This document shows, in pieces, positions 52,733 to 61,843 of a DNA stretch of 64,000 nt. Source of the stretch: Pseudomonas fluorescens HK44 (GTDB lineage: Bacteria; Pseudomonadota; Gammaproteobacteria; Pseudomonadales; Pseudomonadaceae). Numbering within the stretch: the first letter of the stretch is position 1; every line of letters starts with the position of its first letter. The translations under genes and the position numbers were made by a program. The DNA lies in contig NZ_AFOY02000015.1 of the NCBI RefSeq assembly GCF_000217955.3, positions 248,001 through 312,000 of the forward strand. The letters are read 5' to 3'. Below the pieces are notes generated by a model. That model was not told the origin of the DNA, made no database searches, and saw only the letters and a program-made list of their open reading frames with translations.

Positions 52733-55474
52733 GTCTGGGGTGGCAAAGCCTTCAGTGAAGCGGTTGTAGATCGGCGCCAGCAGGTCATGGGCTTGTTGGA
52801 GGCGGCCTTGACGCTGCCAAAGCTCGGCCAGTGATGTGGCAGTGCGCAGTTCCCATGCCAAAGCACCCTGGGCTTTTGCCACTCCCAGCGCTTTGAGCAG
52901 CACGGTCTCGGCTGCACTCTGGCTGTTTTCTGCAAGCAGAGCATTCGCTCTGGCCCGAAGGATTTCCGCCGTGCTCCAACCCGCAGCGCCGTTTTCGGCC
53001 CGTGCCAGCAATGCGTCATCGACGAAACCGCTATCCAGGGTGACCATGATTTCCTTGATCAGCCCTGCGCCGGGTTGCGGGTTCGAATGTGCGTTATCGC
53101 CATCGATCACCTGCGCATAGTGCCGGGCCCAGTTGTAGAACAGTGGCACCGAATGTTTTTGTGTTTGTTCGAGCAGCAGGCGCAAGAGTTCGCGGGCAGT
53201 TTGAGTGTCGCCGTTGTAGTGGGCGATCAGGCAACCGGAGAGTGCCAGTGTGTAGCAGATGGACGTGCCATGGTCGATTTCGATCGCAATGTCCAATGCC
53301 TGACGGGCAGTGCGCCAGGCCTTTTCGGGAAGGCCCTGCAACCAGAGGATCCGCGCGAGAATAGTCAGGGCGGCGACGCTCTGGTCGTACTGGACGCCAA
53401 AGCCGTGGGTGAAGCGATTGAGGTGTCCGCTCTGGGCCATGCGCTGAATGACCTGTTCAGCACTCTCCCGTGCCTGTTGCTGATCCCCGGCAAAGTGCAG
53501 GGCCAGCACCTGCAAACGGTGTGTACTCAGCGATACAGCAGCGTTGCCTTGCACACCCAGGCGATCGAATTGCAGGCTCTGTTCCAGGGCCGTTTGATAG
53601 TTGCCGCAACTGAGGTTGACCGCCATGTGCCCGGACACGGCTCTGAGCTGACCGGCCACGTCGTTGCAGCGTTCGGCCAGGGTTCTGGCGCTGACAAAGG
53701 CTTCGACGGTTTCGGCGGTGCCACCTTGGGTGTGGTAGCAGGAACTGCCGAGGGCGAGCTTGAGGGCCATTTTCAGGCGAGGGCAGGGCTCGGGCGTCAA
53801 TTCGAGCAGTGCCAGGGCCTTGCGCACGTACACGCCATGTTCCTTGAGCAGCGACAGTTCCTGCCAGAGTGGCGTTGAAACCGAAGCCAGTCGGATCGCC
53901 ACAGCCTGCGGCCCTTGAGCGTTCAAGCCCCAGTCGAGGGCCGAGCGGATGTCTTCCAGACTACGGGCGTAACGCTCGATCCATACATCGGTCTGGATGT
54001 GCTCCCAGTCGTTCTGGGCCTGATGCATCAATGCCAGGCAGCGCTCGGCGTGGCGTTCCAGGGTGTCTGGCAAATCATTGGCCTGGTCGAGTTTTTCCAG
54101 GGCATAGCTGCGGGTGGTGTCGAGCAGACGGTAGAACACCTGCTCGTCACCGACCTCCACGTTCAGCAGTGACTTGGCCACCAGTTGCGTAATCGCGCCA
54201 AACACCTCGCGGGGTTCGATGTGTTCGCCGACAATCACCGCGGCCGCCGATTCCAGCGTGAAACCGCCCCTGAACACACCCAATCGGCGCAGGCAGGTTT
54301 GTTCGCAGGCACTCAGCAGCTCGAAGCTCCAGTCGAGTGTCGCGCGCAGGGTCTGATGCCGTCCCAGCGTCGTCTGACAGCCCTGTGCGAGCAGACGAAA
54401 ACTGCCTTGCAGTTGCGTCAGCAATCCACTCAGGCCAAGGCTGTTCACTTGCGCTGCGGCCAGTTCGATCGCCAAAGGAATGCCGTCCAGACGGCGGCAA
54501 ATCTCGATCGCCAGAGGCAGCTCGTCATCGGTCAGTTCGAAACTGTCATGGCTGGCCATTGCCCGCTCGACGAACAATTGCACAGCCGAAAAGCTCAAGG
54601 CCTGGGAGCGGTCCAGCGCGGCGATGGGCGGTGGGCAGTCCAGGGACTCCAGGCGCTGAACGTATTCGCCTTCGGCCCGCAGGCTCTCGCGACTGGTGGC
54701 CAGAATGTGCACATCGGGCGCGCCACGCAGGATGCTTTCGCTGAGCAACGCAATGGCGTCGATCAGATGCTCGCAGTTGTCGATGACCAGCAGCATCTGC
54801 CGCTCGCGCAGGAAGGTCGCGAGACAGTTCATCGGTTCAGCGTCGTGCAACGACAGGTCCAGCAGCGTCGCCAGGTGGGTGGCGATCATCAACGGGTCGC
54901 TGATCGGGGCCAAGTCCAGCAGGCGAATGCCGTCCCGGTAGCGACCGATCAGTTGTTCGGCGACGCGCAGTGCCACTGTGGTCTTGCCGATACCGCCAGG
55001 GCCGACGAGGGTGATGAAGCGTTGGTGTGGCAAGTGCGTCACCAGACTGTCAACCAAGGCCTGGCGACCGATCATGCGAGTCCGACGAATGGGCAGGTTA
55101 TGGCCGCTCTGCTCGTGGCCGCTGCTCGGCGGACGTTGCTCGATGTGCTCCAGCGAGCACGGCGCGACAAAGCTGTAACCACGCTGGGCCACGGTAACGA
55201 TGTAGCGCTGCCCGGCTTGACCGTCGCCGAGGGCTTTGCGCAGCGCCGCGATGTGCACTCGCAAATTGATGTCTTCGACGACGCTTTTGGGCCAGACCCG
55301 AGAGATCAGTTGATGCTTGCTGACCACATGTCCGGCGTGCTCCAGCAGGATCAACAGAATGTCCATGGAACGTCGGCCCAGGCGCAAGGGCCGGTCGGCT
55401 TCCAGTATCAGGCGTTGTCCGGGGTAGATCCGGTAGGGGCCGAAATGCACAGCCTGTTCGGGTGGAAGGGTCAA
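52679..55474 (-). CDS. Winged-helix/NB-ARC-type ATPase regulator, full length
   Basis: The 931-residue product has an N-terminal OmpR-type winged helix (about 9-105: D-I-L-L-I-L-L-E-H-A-G, S-V-V-E-D-I-N-L-R-V-H-I-A-A-L-R-K-A-L-G-D-G). Next is an ATPase with G-P-G-G-I-G-K-T-T near 158-166 and L-L-V-I-D-N-C-E-H near 222, then L-P-L-A-I-E in the NB-ARC part and a long helical-repeat C-terminus. This is the architecture of STAND-type regulators. It is convergent with and overlaps the paralogue at 51236 by 54 bases. Signal and target are unknown. Confidence 0.85.
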   Translation of the reverse strand: MTLPPEQAVHFGPYRIYPGQRLILEADRPLRLGRRSMDILLILLEHAGHVVSKHQLISRVWPKSVVEDINLRVHIAALRKALGDGQAGQRYIVTVAQRGYSFVAPCSLEHIEQRPPSSGHEQSGHNLPIRRTRMIGRQALVDSLVTHLPHQRFITLVGPGGIGKTTVALRVAEQLIGRYRDGIRLLDLAPISDPLMIATHLATLLDLSLHDAEPMNCLATFLRERQMLLVIDNCEHLIDAIALLSESILRGAPDVHILATSRESLRAEGEYVQRLESLDCPPPIAALDRSQALSFSAVQLFVERAMASHDSFELTDDELPLAIEICRRLDGIPLAIELAAAQVNSLGLSGLLTQLQGSFRLLAQGCQTTLGRHQTLRATLDWSFELLSACEQTCLRRLGVFRGGFTLESAAAVIVGEHIEPREVFGAITQLVAKSLLNVEVGDEQVFYRLLDTTRSYALEKLDQANDLPDTLERHAERCLALMHQAQNDWEHIQTDVWIERYARSLEDIRSALDWGLNAQGPQAVAIRLASVSTPLWQELSLLKEHGVYVRKALALLELTPEPCPRLKMALKLALGSSCYHTQGGTAETVEAFVSARTLAERCNDVAGQLRAVSGHMAVNLSCGNYQTALEQSLQFDRLGVQGNAAVSLSTHRLQVLALHFAGDQQQARESAEQVIQRMAQSGHLNRFTHGFGVQYDQSVAALTILARILWLQGLPEKAWRTARQALDIAIEIDHGTSICYTLALSGCLIAHYNGDTQTARELLRLLLEQTQKHSVPLFYNWARHYAQVIDGDNAHSNPQPGAGLIKEIMVTLDSGFVDDALLARAENGAAGWSTAEILRARANALLAENSQSAAETVLLKALGVAKAQGALAWELRTATSLAELWQRQGRLQQAHDLLAPIYNRFTEGFATPDLSKVRRLLDELQRYRPA

Positions 55475-55857
55475 CGGCTCACTCCTGCTGCTGTTCTTTT
55501 AGTCCGCCCCGTTGCACCTGTGCGGGGAGGGCGGACGAAGGGCGCAGTCTTCTGTCACGCGGTTTTCGAGCATATTCCTCAGGTTTCCTGATCAACGCAA
55601 CGTGGCTCGGGCGGGCGTGCATCGAGTGTGCTACCCGCAGCAATCTCCTTGCCAGCGTCGAGTGCCGTATTTATTGGCTGCGGCATTGGCGACGAGTGGT
55701 TCGGGTGTTTGCCTGTGCCATTGAAAATTAACAACGTTTAACTCGCCCTGCGTCCGGTCTACGCCCAAAACTCCAGTCCTTCAAGTGCGCCAACCGAAGG
55801 GACGGTTGTGCGTGCTGTGTGCAGCAAAAGGGATGAACACGTCTGGAGGATGCCGGA
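55475..55857. other. Intergenic region before the flavodoxin gene
   Basis: No gene is seen in these 383 bases. The region must hold the start sites of the STAND regulator (minus) and of the flavodoxin operon (plus). The only clear element is the 21-base motif at 55726-55746. Confidence 0.6.
55726..55746 (+). promoter_or_regulatory. 21-base operator-like motif, copy 1
   Basis: AATTAACAACGTTTAACTCGC is the exact reverse complement of the sequence at 57905-57925. It has inner symmetry (TTAA-N6-TTAA). It lies 112 bases before the flavodoxin ATG. Confidence 0.6.
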
Positions 55858-56433
55858 ATGAGCAACGTGGTGGTGGTCTATCACAGTGGCTATGGCCATA
55901 CCCGGGTCATGGCCGAGGCCGTGGCCCAGGGTGTGGAGCGGCACCTTGGCAGCGCCTGCCGGCTGATTCCGGTCGAGGACGTGCACGACCAGTGGGAGCG
56001 CCTGCACCAGGCCGACGCCATCATCTTCGGCGCCCCGACCTACATGGGCAGCGCCTCGGCGCCCTTCAAGAGCTTTATGGACGCCACCGCGTCGTTCTAT
56101 CTGGCTCAGCCCTGGCGCGACAAGCTCGCCGCCGGCTTCACCAATTCCGGTTGCCTGTGTGGCGACAAGCTCAACACCTTATTGCAGATGGCGGTCTTCG
56201 CTGCCCAGCATTCGATGATCTGGGTCGGCCTTGACCTGCTGCCGGCGCGTTCCAGCAGCGGGGTGTTCGATGGGCAATTGAATCGTCTGGGCAGCTCCCT
56301 GGGCGCCATGGCCCAGTCGAATGTCGAACAGTCTCCCGAACAAGCGCCACCTCTTGAAGATCGCCGCACCGCCGCGCACTTGGGCGAGCGGGTGGCGCGC
56401 CTGGCCGAGCGCATGGGCCATCCATCGATTTGA
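55858..56433 (+). CDS. Flavodoxin-family NAD(P)H-dependent oxidoreductase
   Basis: The 191-residue product has the FMN phosphate loop Y-H-S-G-Y-G-H-T-R near 8-16 and the isoalloxazine-side segment G-A-P-T-Y-M-G-S-A-S near 58-67, as in WrbA-type quinone reductases and related flavoproteins. GGAGGATGCCGGA precedes ATG 55858. It is followed after 30 bases by an alpha/beta hydrolase gene, forming an operon. The physiological substrate, probably a quinone or azo compound, is unknown. Confidence 0.85.
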   Translation: MSNVVVVYHSGYGHTRVMAEAVAQGVERHLGSACRLIPVEDVHDQWERLHQADAIIFGAPTYMGSASAPFKSFMDATASFYLAQPWRDKLAAGFTNSGCLCGDKLNTLLQMAVFAAQHSMIWVGLDLLPARSSSGVFDGQLNRLGSSLGAMAQSNVEQSPEQAPPLEDRRTAAHLGERVARLAERMGHPSI

Positions 56434-56463
56434 ATCACCCAACCCCCTGAAGGAGCAAATGCC

Positions 56464-57288
56464 ATGAGTACATTTACTACCCGCGATGGTACCGAGATCT
56501 ATTACAAGGACTGGGGCACCGGCCAACCCATCGTTTTCAGCCACGGCTGGCCGCTGAATGCCGACAGCTGGGAATCACAGATGATCTTCCTGGCGTCCAA
56601 GGGTTACCGGGTCATCGCCCATGACCGCCGTGGTCACGGCCGCTCCAGCCAGCCCTGGTTCGGCAATGAAATGGACACCTACGCCGACGACCTCGCGCAG
56701 TTGATCGAGCGGCTGGATCTGCAAAACGCGGTGCTGTTCGGGTTCTCCACCGGCGGTGGTGAAGTGGCGCGTTACATCGGTCGTCATGGCACTGGGCGAA
56801 TCGCCAAGGCCGGGCTGATTTCCGCGGTGCCGCCGTTGATGCTCAAGACCGAAGCCAATCCAGGCGGCCTGCCGATGGAAGTGTTCGACGGTCTGCGTCA
56901 GGCGTCCCTGGCGGACCGTTCGCAGCTGTACAAAGACGTCGCCAGCGGGCCATTTTTTGGCTTCAACCAGCCTGGCGCCAAGCCTTCCCAGGGCATGATC
57001 GACTGGTTCTGGATGCAGGGCATGACGGCTGGTCACAAGAGCGCCTATGACTGCATCAAGGCGTTTTCCGAAACCGATTTCACCGAAGACCTGAAAAAGT
57101 TCGACGTGCCGACCCTGGTGGTGCATGGCGACGCTGACCAGATCGTGCCGATCGAAGCCGCCGGTATCGCCTCGGCCAAACTCGTCAAAGGTTCGAAGCT
57201 GCTGGTCTATCCAGGCGCGCCTCATGGCCTGACCGACACCCACAAGGATCAGCTCAACGCCGATCTGCTGGCGTTCCTCAAGGCCTGA
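56464..57288 (+). CDS. Alpha/beta hydrolase of the cofactor-free haloperoxidase/arylesterase type
   Basis: The 274-residue product has the oxyanion segment S-H-G-W-P near 26-30 and the nucleophile elbow G-F-S-T-G-G-G near 95-101. Asp lies in V-V-H-G-D-A-D near 219-225 and His in G-A-P-H-G-L near 252-257. The D-x-x-R-R-G-H-G-R-S motif near 55-64 is typical of this group, which includes perhydrolases and esterases. AAGGAG precedes ATG 56464. Operon partner of the flavodoxin gene. Confidence 0.88.
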   Translation: MSTFTTRDGTEIYYKDWGTGQPIVFSHGWPLNADSWESQMIFLASKGYRVIAHDRRGHGRSSQPWFGNEMDTYADDLAQLIERLDLQNAVLFGFSTGGGEVARYIGRHGTGRIAKAGLISAVPPLMLKTEANPGGLPMEVFDGLRQASLADRSQLYKDVASGPFFGFNQPGAKPSQGMIDWFWMQGMTAGHKSAYDCIKAFSETDFTEDLKKFDVPTLVVHGDADQIVPIEAAGIASAKLVKGSKLLVYPGAPHGLTDTHKDQLNADLLAFLKA

Positions 57289-57292
57289 TCAA

Positions 57293-57376
57293 AATCAAAA
57301 GATCGCAGACTGCGCCAGCTCCTACACGGACATGTGTACACCCGTAGAAGCTGGCGCAGGCTGCGATCTTTTGCTG
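57293..57376. repeat. Second-family repeat, long inverted repeat
   Basis: Arms AAAAGATCGCAGACTGCGCC and GGCGCAGGCTGCGATCTTTT face each other around a short centre. It follows the hydrolase stop by a few bases, and may end transcription from both sides. It also encodes the last codons of the AraC gene. Confidence 0.85.
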
Positions 57377-57786
57377 TTGAGAGAGGGCAGGGCACGCACC
57401 GCCTGACAACGCCAGGCAAACGGATTGATGCCTTCGCTGCGGGTGAACATGTGGCAGAAGTGCGCCTGATCGCAGAAGCCGCATTCCAGGCTGATTTGCG
57501 TCAGGGTCAGGTCGGTGTTCTGGATCAGTTGCTTGGCCCGGGCGATGCGCTGGCAACGAATCCAGTCCTGGGGTGACAGGCCCGTGCTGCACTTGAAGGT
57601 GCGGGAGAAATGACTGCGCGACATCGCGCAGGCCCGGGCCAGTTCGGTGACTTCCAGGGTTTCGCTGAGGCGTTCGAGGATCAATTGCTTGACCAGGCTT
57701 TCCCGCCAGGGGCTGAGGCCGCCAGTGGTGGCTTTTCGCGTTTGCGTGGCTGATGCGCGGGCGGCGTTGTGCTGAACGTGGGCCAT
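57322..57786 (-). CDS. Short AraC-type regulator
   Basis: The 154-residue product is little more than an AraC double HTH (about 22-125), with L-A-R-A-C-A-M-S-R-S-H-F-S-R-T-F-K and I-S-L-E-C-G-F-C-D-Q-A-H-F-C-H-M-F. It has no ligand domain, so it may act like MarA/SoxS, through its own level. ATG 57786 is chosen since the longer frame (57828) has no ribosome site. The last 18 or so residues are encoded inside the inverted repeat, so the natural end was probably earlier. Likely regulator of the convergent flavodoxin/hydrolase pair. Confidence 0.82.
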   Translation of the reverse strand: MAHVQHNAARASATQTRKATTGGLSPWRESLVKQLILERLSETLEVTELARACAMSRSHFSRTFKCSTGLSPQDWIRCQRIARAKQLIQNTDLTLTQISLECGFCDQAHFCHMFTRSEGINPFAWRCQAVRALPSLNSKRSQPAPASTGVHMSV

Positions 57787-57904
57787 GGCAAATGTCCGTG
57801 TCGGTGGGAATGCGCTGGCGCACTGCACGGTGGGTCAGCACCATCCCTTTTGGAATAACAGGTTTGCGTTGAGAGCTTGATTGTTGGTCGCAGGACATTT
57901 GCTT

Positions 57905-57925
57905 GCGAGTTAAACGTTGTTAATT
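57905..57925 (-). promoter_or_regulatory. 21-base operator-like motif, copy 2
   Basis: GCGAGTTAAACGTTGTTAATT, exact reverse complement of 55726-55746. It lies 119 bases before the AraC ATG on the minus strand, the same distance and orientation as copy 1 before the flavodoxin gene, and 88 bases before the LysR gene at 58013. Confidence 0.6.
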
Positions 57926-58012
57926 CCTCCGGTTAACAGCAGGCGAAAACCTTTGATTGAGTAAAGTCCAAAAGACATTGCCTGGCTGAAAAAACACCAT
58001 GGAACCGTACCT

Positions 58013-58936
58013 ATGAACCGTAACGATCTACGCCGCGTCGATATGAACCTGCTGGTGATTTTCGAGGCTCTGATGTTCGAAAAGAATCTGACCCGGGTCG
58101 CCGAAAAACTCTTTATGGGTCAGCCGGCCGTGAGCGCTGCGTTGGGGCGGTTGCGTGATCTGTTCGACGATCCGCTGTTGCTGCGCAACGGTCGCGGCAT
58201 GGAGCCGACGGCGCGGGCGCTGGCGATTCTCAAGGAGCTGCAACCGGCAATGGACACCATCTGCGGGGCGGTTAGCCGGGCCAGGGAGTTTGATCCGGCT
58301 ACCCGTTGTGATGTGTTTCGCATTGGTCTGTCGGATGACGCCGAGTTTGGCTTGTTTCCGTCGCTGTTGAGCCATCTGCGGGAGGAGGCACCAGGGATCA
58401 TTGTGGTGGTGCGCCGGGCTAACTACCTGCTGATGCCGACGTTGCTGGCGTCCGGGGAGATTTCAGTCGGGGTCAGTTACACCACCGAACTGCCGGCCAA
58501 TGCCAAGCGCAAGAAACTGCGGGATATCCCCTGCAAAGTGCTGCGCGCAGACAACCGGCCTGGAGCACTGACGCTGGATGAGTACTGTGAGCGGCCCCAT
58601 GCGATGGTGTCGTTTTCGGGGGATTTGAGCGGCAACATTGATCTTGATCTGGCCAAGGTGGGCCGCACCCGACGGGTGGTGTTGGGGGTGCCGCAGTTCA
58701 GTGGGTTGCGGGCGTTGCTCGCGGGGACTGAAATGATCGCTACCGTTCCCGACTATGCCGCCCGCGCGCTGGTCGAAGGCTGTGCCTTGAGGGCTGAAGA
58801 TCCGCCGTTTCCCATCGATGAGGCACAGTTGTCGATGGCCTGGAGCGGGGTGCACGACAATGATCCGGCGGAGCGATGGTTGCGGTCGCGGATTACTCAG
58901 TTCATGTCCGAGCCTCTGAATACTCCAGCTTCATAG
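58013..58936 (+). CDS. LysR-family regulator
   Basis: The 307-residue product has an N-terminal HTH (L-T-R-V-A-E-K-L-F-M-G-Q-P-A-V-S-A-A-L near 26-44) and a periplasmic-binding-protein-like effector domain. D-M-N-L-L-V-I-F-E-A-L near 10-20 recalls NodD/NahR-type members. It is divergent from the AraC gene, with 226 bases between. Target and ligand are unknown. Confidence 0.85.
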   Translation: MNRNDLRRVDMNLLVIFEALMFEKNLTRVAEKLFMGQPAVSAALGRLRDLFDDPLLLRNGRGMEPTARALAILKELQPAMDTICGAVSRAREFDPATRCDVFRIGLSDDAEFGLFPSLLSHLREEAPGIIVVVRRANYLLMPTLLASGEISVGVSYTTELPANAKRKKLRDIPCKVLRADNRPGALTLDEYCERPHAMVSFSGDLSGNIDLDLAKVGRTRRVVLGVPQFSGLRALLAGTEMIATVPDYAARALVEGCALRAEDPPFPIDEAQLSMAWSGVHDNDPAERWLRSRITQFMSEPLNTPAS

Positions 58937-58964
58937 GGGAAAAACTTCTGTCAGATGCCGCTTT

Positions 58965-59145
58965 TGTGGCGAGGGAGCTTGCTGTGGTGGGGGAGCTTGC
59001 TGTGGCGAGGGGGCTTGCCCCCGCTGGGTCGCGAAGCGGCCCTAAAACCGGCAATTGCGGTTATTCAGATAGAACACATCAGCCGGTTCTACGACTGCTG
59101 CGCCCGAGCGCGGACCGGCCGGCGCGAGCAAGCTCGCTCGCCACA
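58965..59145. repeat. REP cluster, copy 5, with partly duplicated left arm
   Basis: The left side has GTGGCGAGGGAGCTTGCTGT, GTGGTGGGGGAGCTTGCTGT and GTGGCGAGGGGGCTTGCCCC in a row. The right arm is CGCGAGCAAGCTCGCTCGCC. The three left copies show a local duplication of about 19-20 bases. Confidence 0.88.
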
Positions 59146-59303
59146 GGAAAGTATTGGGCTCAAGTCCGCTCGTAAAGAGAGCACATACGTTCAATTTTCC
59201 CCTCCCCCCGCACCGGCATTATCGAATCAAGTCCTGGCGCATCAACGTCGCTGGTTTTTCATTTGCGCTTGCGCGCATTTCCGTTTCGCCGGAGCCTTTC
59301 GTC

Positions 59304-59939
59304 ATGCCTGATTCCAATCGACTCGACCCTGCAACCACCCACCCGGTGCGCGGCTTCGAGGAAGTCGTGACCCTGGTCGTCAAACACCGGGTCAAGGCCG
59401 GTTTTGAAGTGCCCTATGAAGCCTGGCTGCGGCGGATTGTCGGTATTGCCGGGCAGAGCGAGGGGCATTTGGGGGTGGATGTGATTCGCGGCAAGAGCGC
59501 CGGCCTGGACATGTTTACCTGCGTGCTGCGTTTTTGCTCCACCGAGGCGATGCAGCGCTGGCTCGATTCGCCGCAACGGCTGGAGCTGGTCAACGAAGCC
59601 GCGCCGATGCTGGCGGATGGGGACCAGACCGAGGTCAATCCAGTCAAGGAGTTCTGGTTCGCGCCACAGGCCGATACCGTTTCGCCACCGCCGCGCTGGA
59701 AGCAGGCCGTGGTGACGCTGCTGGTGATCCTGCCGCATACCTTGCTGGTGCCGCTGATCTGGGGCCCGCTGCTCAAGCTCAACGCCTTTCTGTCCAATTA
59801 CGTGGTTGCCACTTTTCTGATCACCGTGACCATTGTGGTTTCGGTGGTGTACCTGTTCATGCCCAGGGCGACGCGCCTGTTTGCGCCCTGGCTGGAAGCC
59901 GGACAGCCTCATTCCACTCTGCCTGAGGAAAACCAATGA
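59304..59939 (+). CDS. ABM-domain protein with two membrane helices
   Basis: The 211-residue product has an antibiotic-biosynthesis-monooxygenase-like ferredoxin fold (about 17-115: V-T-L-V-V-K-H-R-V-K-A-G-F-E, then S-E-G-H-L-G-V-D-V-I-R). Two membrane helices follow (about 135-155 and 162-184), ending in a short cytoplasmic tail. Proteins of this build are found with amidohydrolases in pseudomonads; activity is unknown. ATG 59304 with CCGGAGCC ahead. It overlaps the next gene by four bases. Confidence 0.75.
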   Translation: MPDSNRLDPATTHPVRGFEEVVTLVVKHRVKAGFEVPYEAWLRRIVGIAGQSEGHLGVDVIRGKSAGLDMFTCVLRFCSTEAMQRWLDSPQRLELVNEAAPMLADGDQTEVNPVKEFWFAPQADTVSPPPRWKQAVVTLLVILPHTLLVPLIWGPLLKLNAFLSNYVVATFLITVTIVVSVVYLFMPRATRLFAPWLEAGQPHSTLPEENQ

Positions 59940-61774
59940 ACGCCGATCTGATTCTATTCAATGGCCAATTTCATACCGTTGACCGTGAAAAACCCCTTGC
60001 CAGTGCGGTCGCGATCACCAACGGCCGCTTCGTCACGGTAGGTACCGATGCCGAGGCCATGGCCTTGCGTGGTTCGGGCACTCAGGTTATTGACCTCAAG
60101 GGCCGCTGCGTCATCCCTGGGCTCAACGACTCGCACTTGCACCTGATTCGGGGTGGTTTGAACTACAACCTCGAACTGCGCTGGGAAGGCGTGCCGTCCC
60201 TGGCCGATGCCCTGCGCATGCTCAAGGATCAGGCCGATCGCACGCCGACGCCGCAATGGGTGCGGGTGGTCGGTGGCTGGAACGAATTCCAGTTTGCCGA
60301 AAAGCGCATGCCGACGATTGAAGAACTCAACCAGGCTGCGCCGGATACGCCGGTGTTCGTTTTGCACTTGTACGACCGCGCCTTGCTCAACCGCGCAGCG
60401 CTCAAGGTTGTCGGTTACACGCGCAACACGCCGAACCCACCGGGTGGCGAGATTGTGCGCGACGCCAACGGCGATCCGACCGGCATGCTGGTGGCGCGTC
60501 CGAACGCGATGATTCTTTACTCGACCTTGGCCAAAGGGCCGAAGTTGCCGCTGGAGTATCAGGTCAACTCGACTCGTCAGTTCATGCGTGAACTCAATCG
60601 TCTGGGCCTGACCAGCGCCATCGATGCGGGCGGTGGTTTCCAGAATTACCCGGACGATTACGCGGTGATCGAGCAGTTGGCCAAAGACCAGCAACTGACG
60701 ATTCGCATTGCTTATAACCTGTTCACCCAGAAGCCCAAGGAAGAGCTGACCGATTTCAAGAACTGGACCAGTAGCGTCACCCTGCATCAAGGCGATGACT
60801 TCCTGCGCCACAACGGCGCCGGGGAAATGCTGGTGTTTTCGGCGGCGGATTTCGAGGACTTCCTCGAACCGCGCCCGGACCTGCCGCAGACCATGGAAGA
60901 GGAACTGGAGCCGGTGGTTCGCCACTTGGTCGAGCACCGCTGGCCGTTCCGTCTGCACGCCACTTACAACGAATCCATCAGCCGTATGCTCGATGTGTTC
61001 GAGAAGGTCAATCGCGACATTCCGTTCAACGGTTTGCCGTGGTTCTTCGACCACGCCGAAACCATCACCCCGAAAAACATCGAGCGGGTGAGGGCGCTGG
61101 GTGGCGGCATCGCGATTCAGGACCGCATGGCGTTCCAGGGGGAATACTTCGTCGACCGTTACGGCAGCAAAGCCGCCGAAGCCACGCCGCCGATCAAACG
61201 CATGCTCGCCGAGGGTGTACCCGTCGGCGCGGGCACCGACGCCACACGAGTGTCCAGCTACAACCCGTGGACCTCGCTGTACTGGATGGTCAGCGGCCGC
61301 ACTGTCGGTGGTCTGGCGTTGTACGAGGAAGGCTTGCCGCGCACCACTGCGCTGGAACTGTTCACCCACGGCAGCGCCTGGTTCTCGTCCGAACAGGGCA
61401 AGAAGGGCCAGATCAAGGTCGGGCAACTGGCGGACCTGGCAGCATTGAGCGCGGACTTCTTCAGCGTCGAGGAAGAAGCGATCAAGTGGATCGAGTCGGT
61501 GTTGACCGTGGTCGGCGGCAAGGTGGTGTACGCCGCCGGCGACTTCGAAAAACTCGGTCCGGCCAGCGTACCGGTACTGCCGGACTGGTCGCCGGTGATG
61601 AAAGTCCCCGGCCACTGGCGCCCGAATTCGCCGATGCAGGCTCAGGTCCACCATTGCAGCGGCCCGTGCGCGGTGCATACGCACAGCCATGAAAAGGCGC
61701 GCCAGTCGAATGCGCCGGTCAGCGATTTCGCCGGTTTCTGGGGCGCATTCGGCTGTTCCTGCTTCGCCTTCTGA
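59936..61774 (+). CDS. YtcJ-type metal-dependent amidohydrolase
   Basis: The 612-residue product has the amidohydrolase start (A-D-L-I-L-F-N-G) and metal motif D-S-H-L-H-L near 66-71. Later metal-side pieces are F-R-L-H-A-T-Y near 340, F-D-H-A-E near 372 and G-A-G-T-D-A-T-R near 430. This is the YtcJ group of large amide or carbamate hydrolases. The C-terminus after about residue 565 has four Cys and several His (H-H-C-S-G-P-C-A-V-H-T-H-S-H and a terminal C-S-C-F-A-F), unusual for the family core. Substrate unknown; forms an operon with the ABM gene and the isochorismatase-type gene. Confidence 0.82.
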   Translation: MNADLILFNGQFHTVDREKPLASAVAITNGRFVTVGTDAEAMALRGSGTQVIDLKGRCVIPGLNDSHLHLIRGGLNYNLELRWEGVPSLADALRMLKDQADRTPTPQWVRVVGGWNEFQFAEKRMPTIEELNQAAPDTPVFVLHLYDRALLNRAALKVVGYTRNTPNPPGGEIVRDANGDPTGMLVARPNAMILYSTLAKGPKLPLEYQVNSTRQFMRELNRLGLTSAIDAGGGFQNYPDDYAVIEQLAKDQQLTIRIAYNLFTQKPKEELTDFKNWTSSVTLHQGDDFLRHNGAGEMLVFSAADFEDFLEPRPDLPQTMEEELEPVVRHLVEHRWPFRLHATYNESISRMLDVFEKVNRDIPFNGLPWFFDHAETITPKNIERVRALGGGIAIQDRMAFQGEYFVDRYGSKAAEATPPIKRMLAEGVPVGAGTDATRVSSYNPWTSLYWMVSGRTVGGLALYEEGLPRTTALELFTHGSAWFSSEQGKKGQIKVGQLADLAALSADFFSVEEEAIKWIESVLTVVGGKVVYAAGDFEKLGPASVPVLPDWSPVMKVPGHWRPNSPMQAQVHHCSGPCAVHTHSHEKARQSNAPVSDFAGFWGAFGCSCFAF

Positions 61775-61843
61775 TTCCGAAACAAAGCGCCGGTCTTCGT
61801 GACCGGCGCTCCCCCGCAACAACCATCCATCGAGGAGTTTCAC

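Noticed and set aside
54185..55591. Plus-strand open frame of 468 codons opposite the STAND regulator
   Set aside because: Shadow frame; Gln/His/Arg-rich and without start signals.
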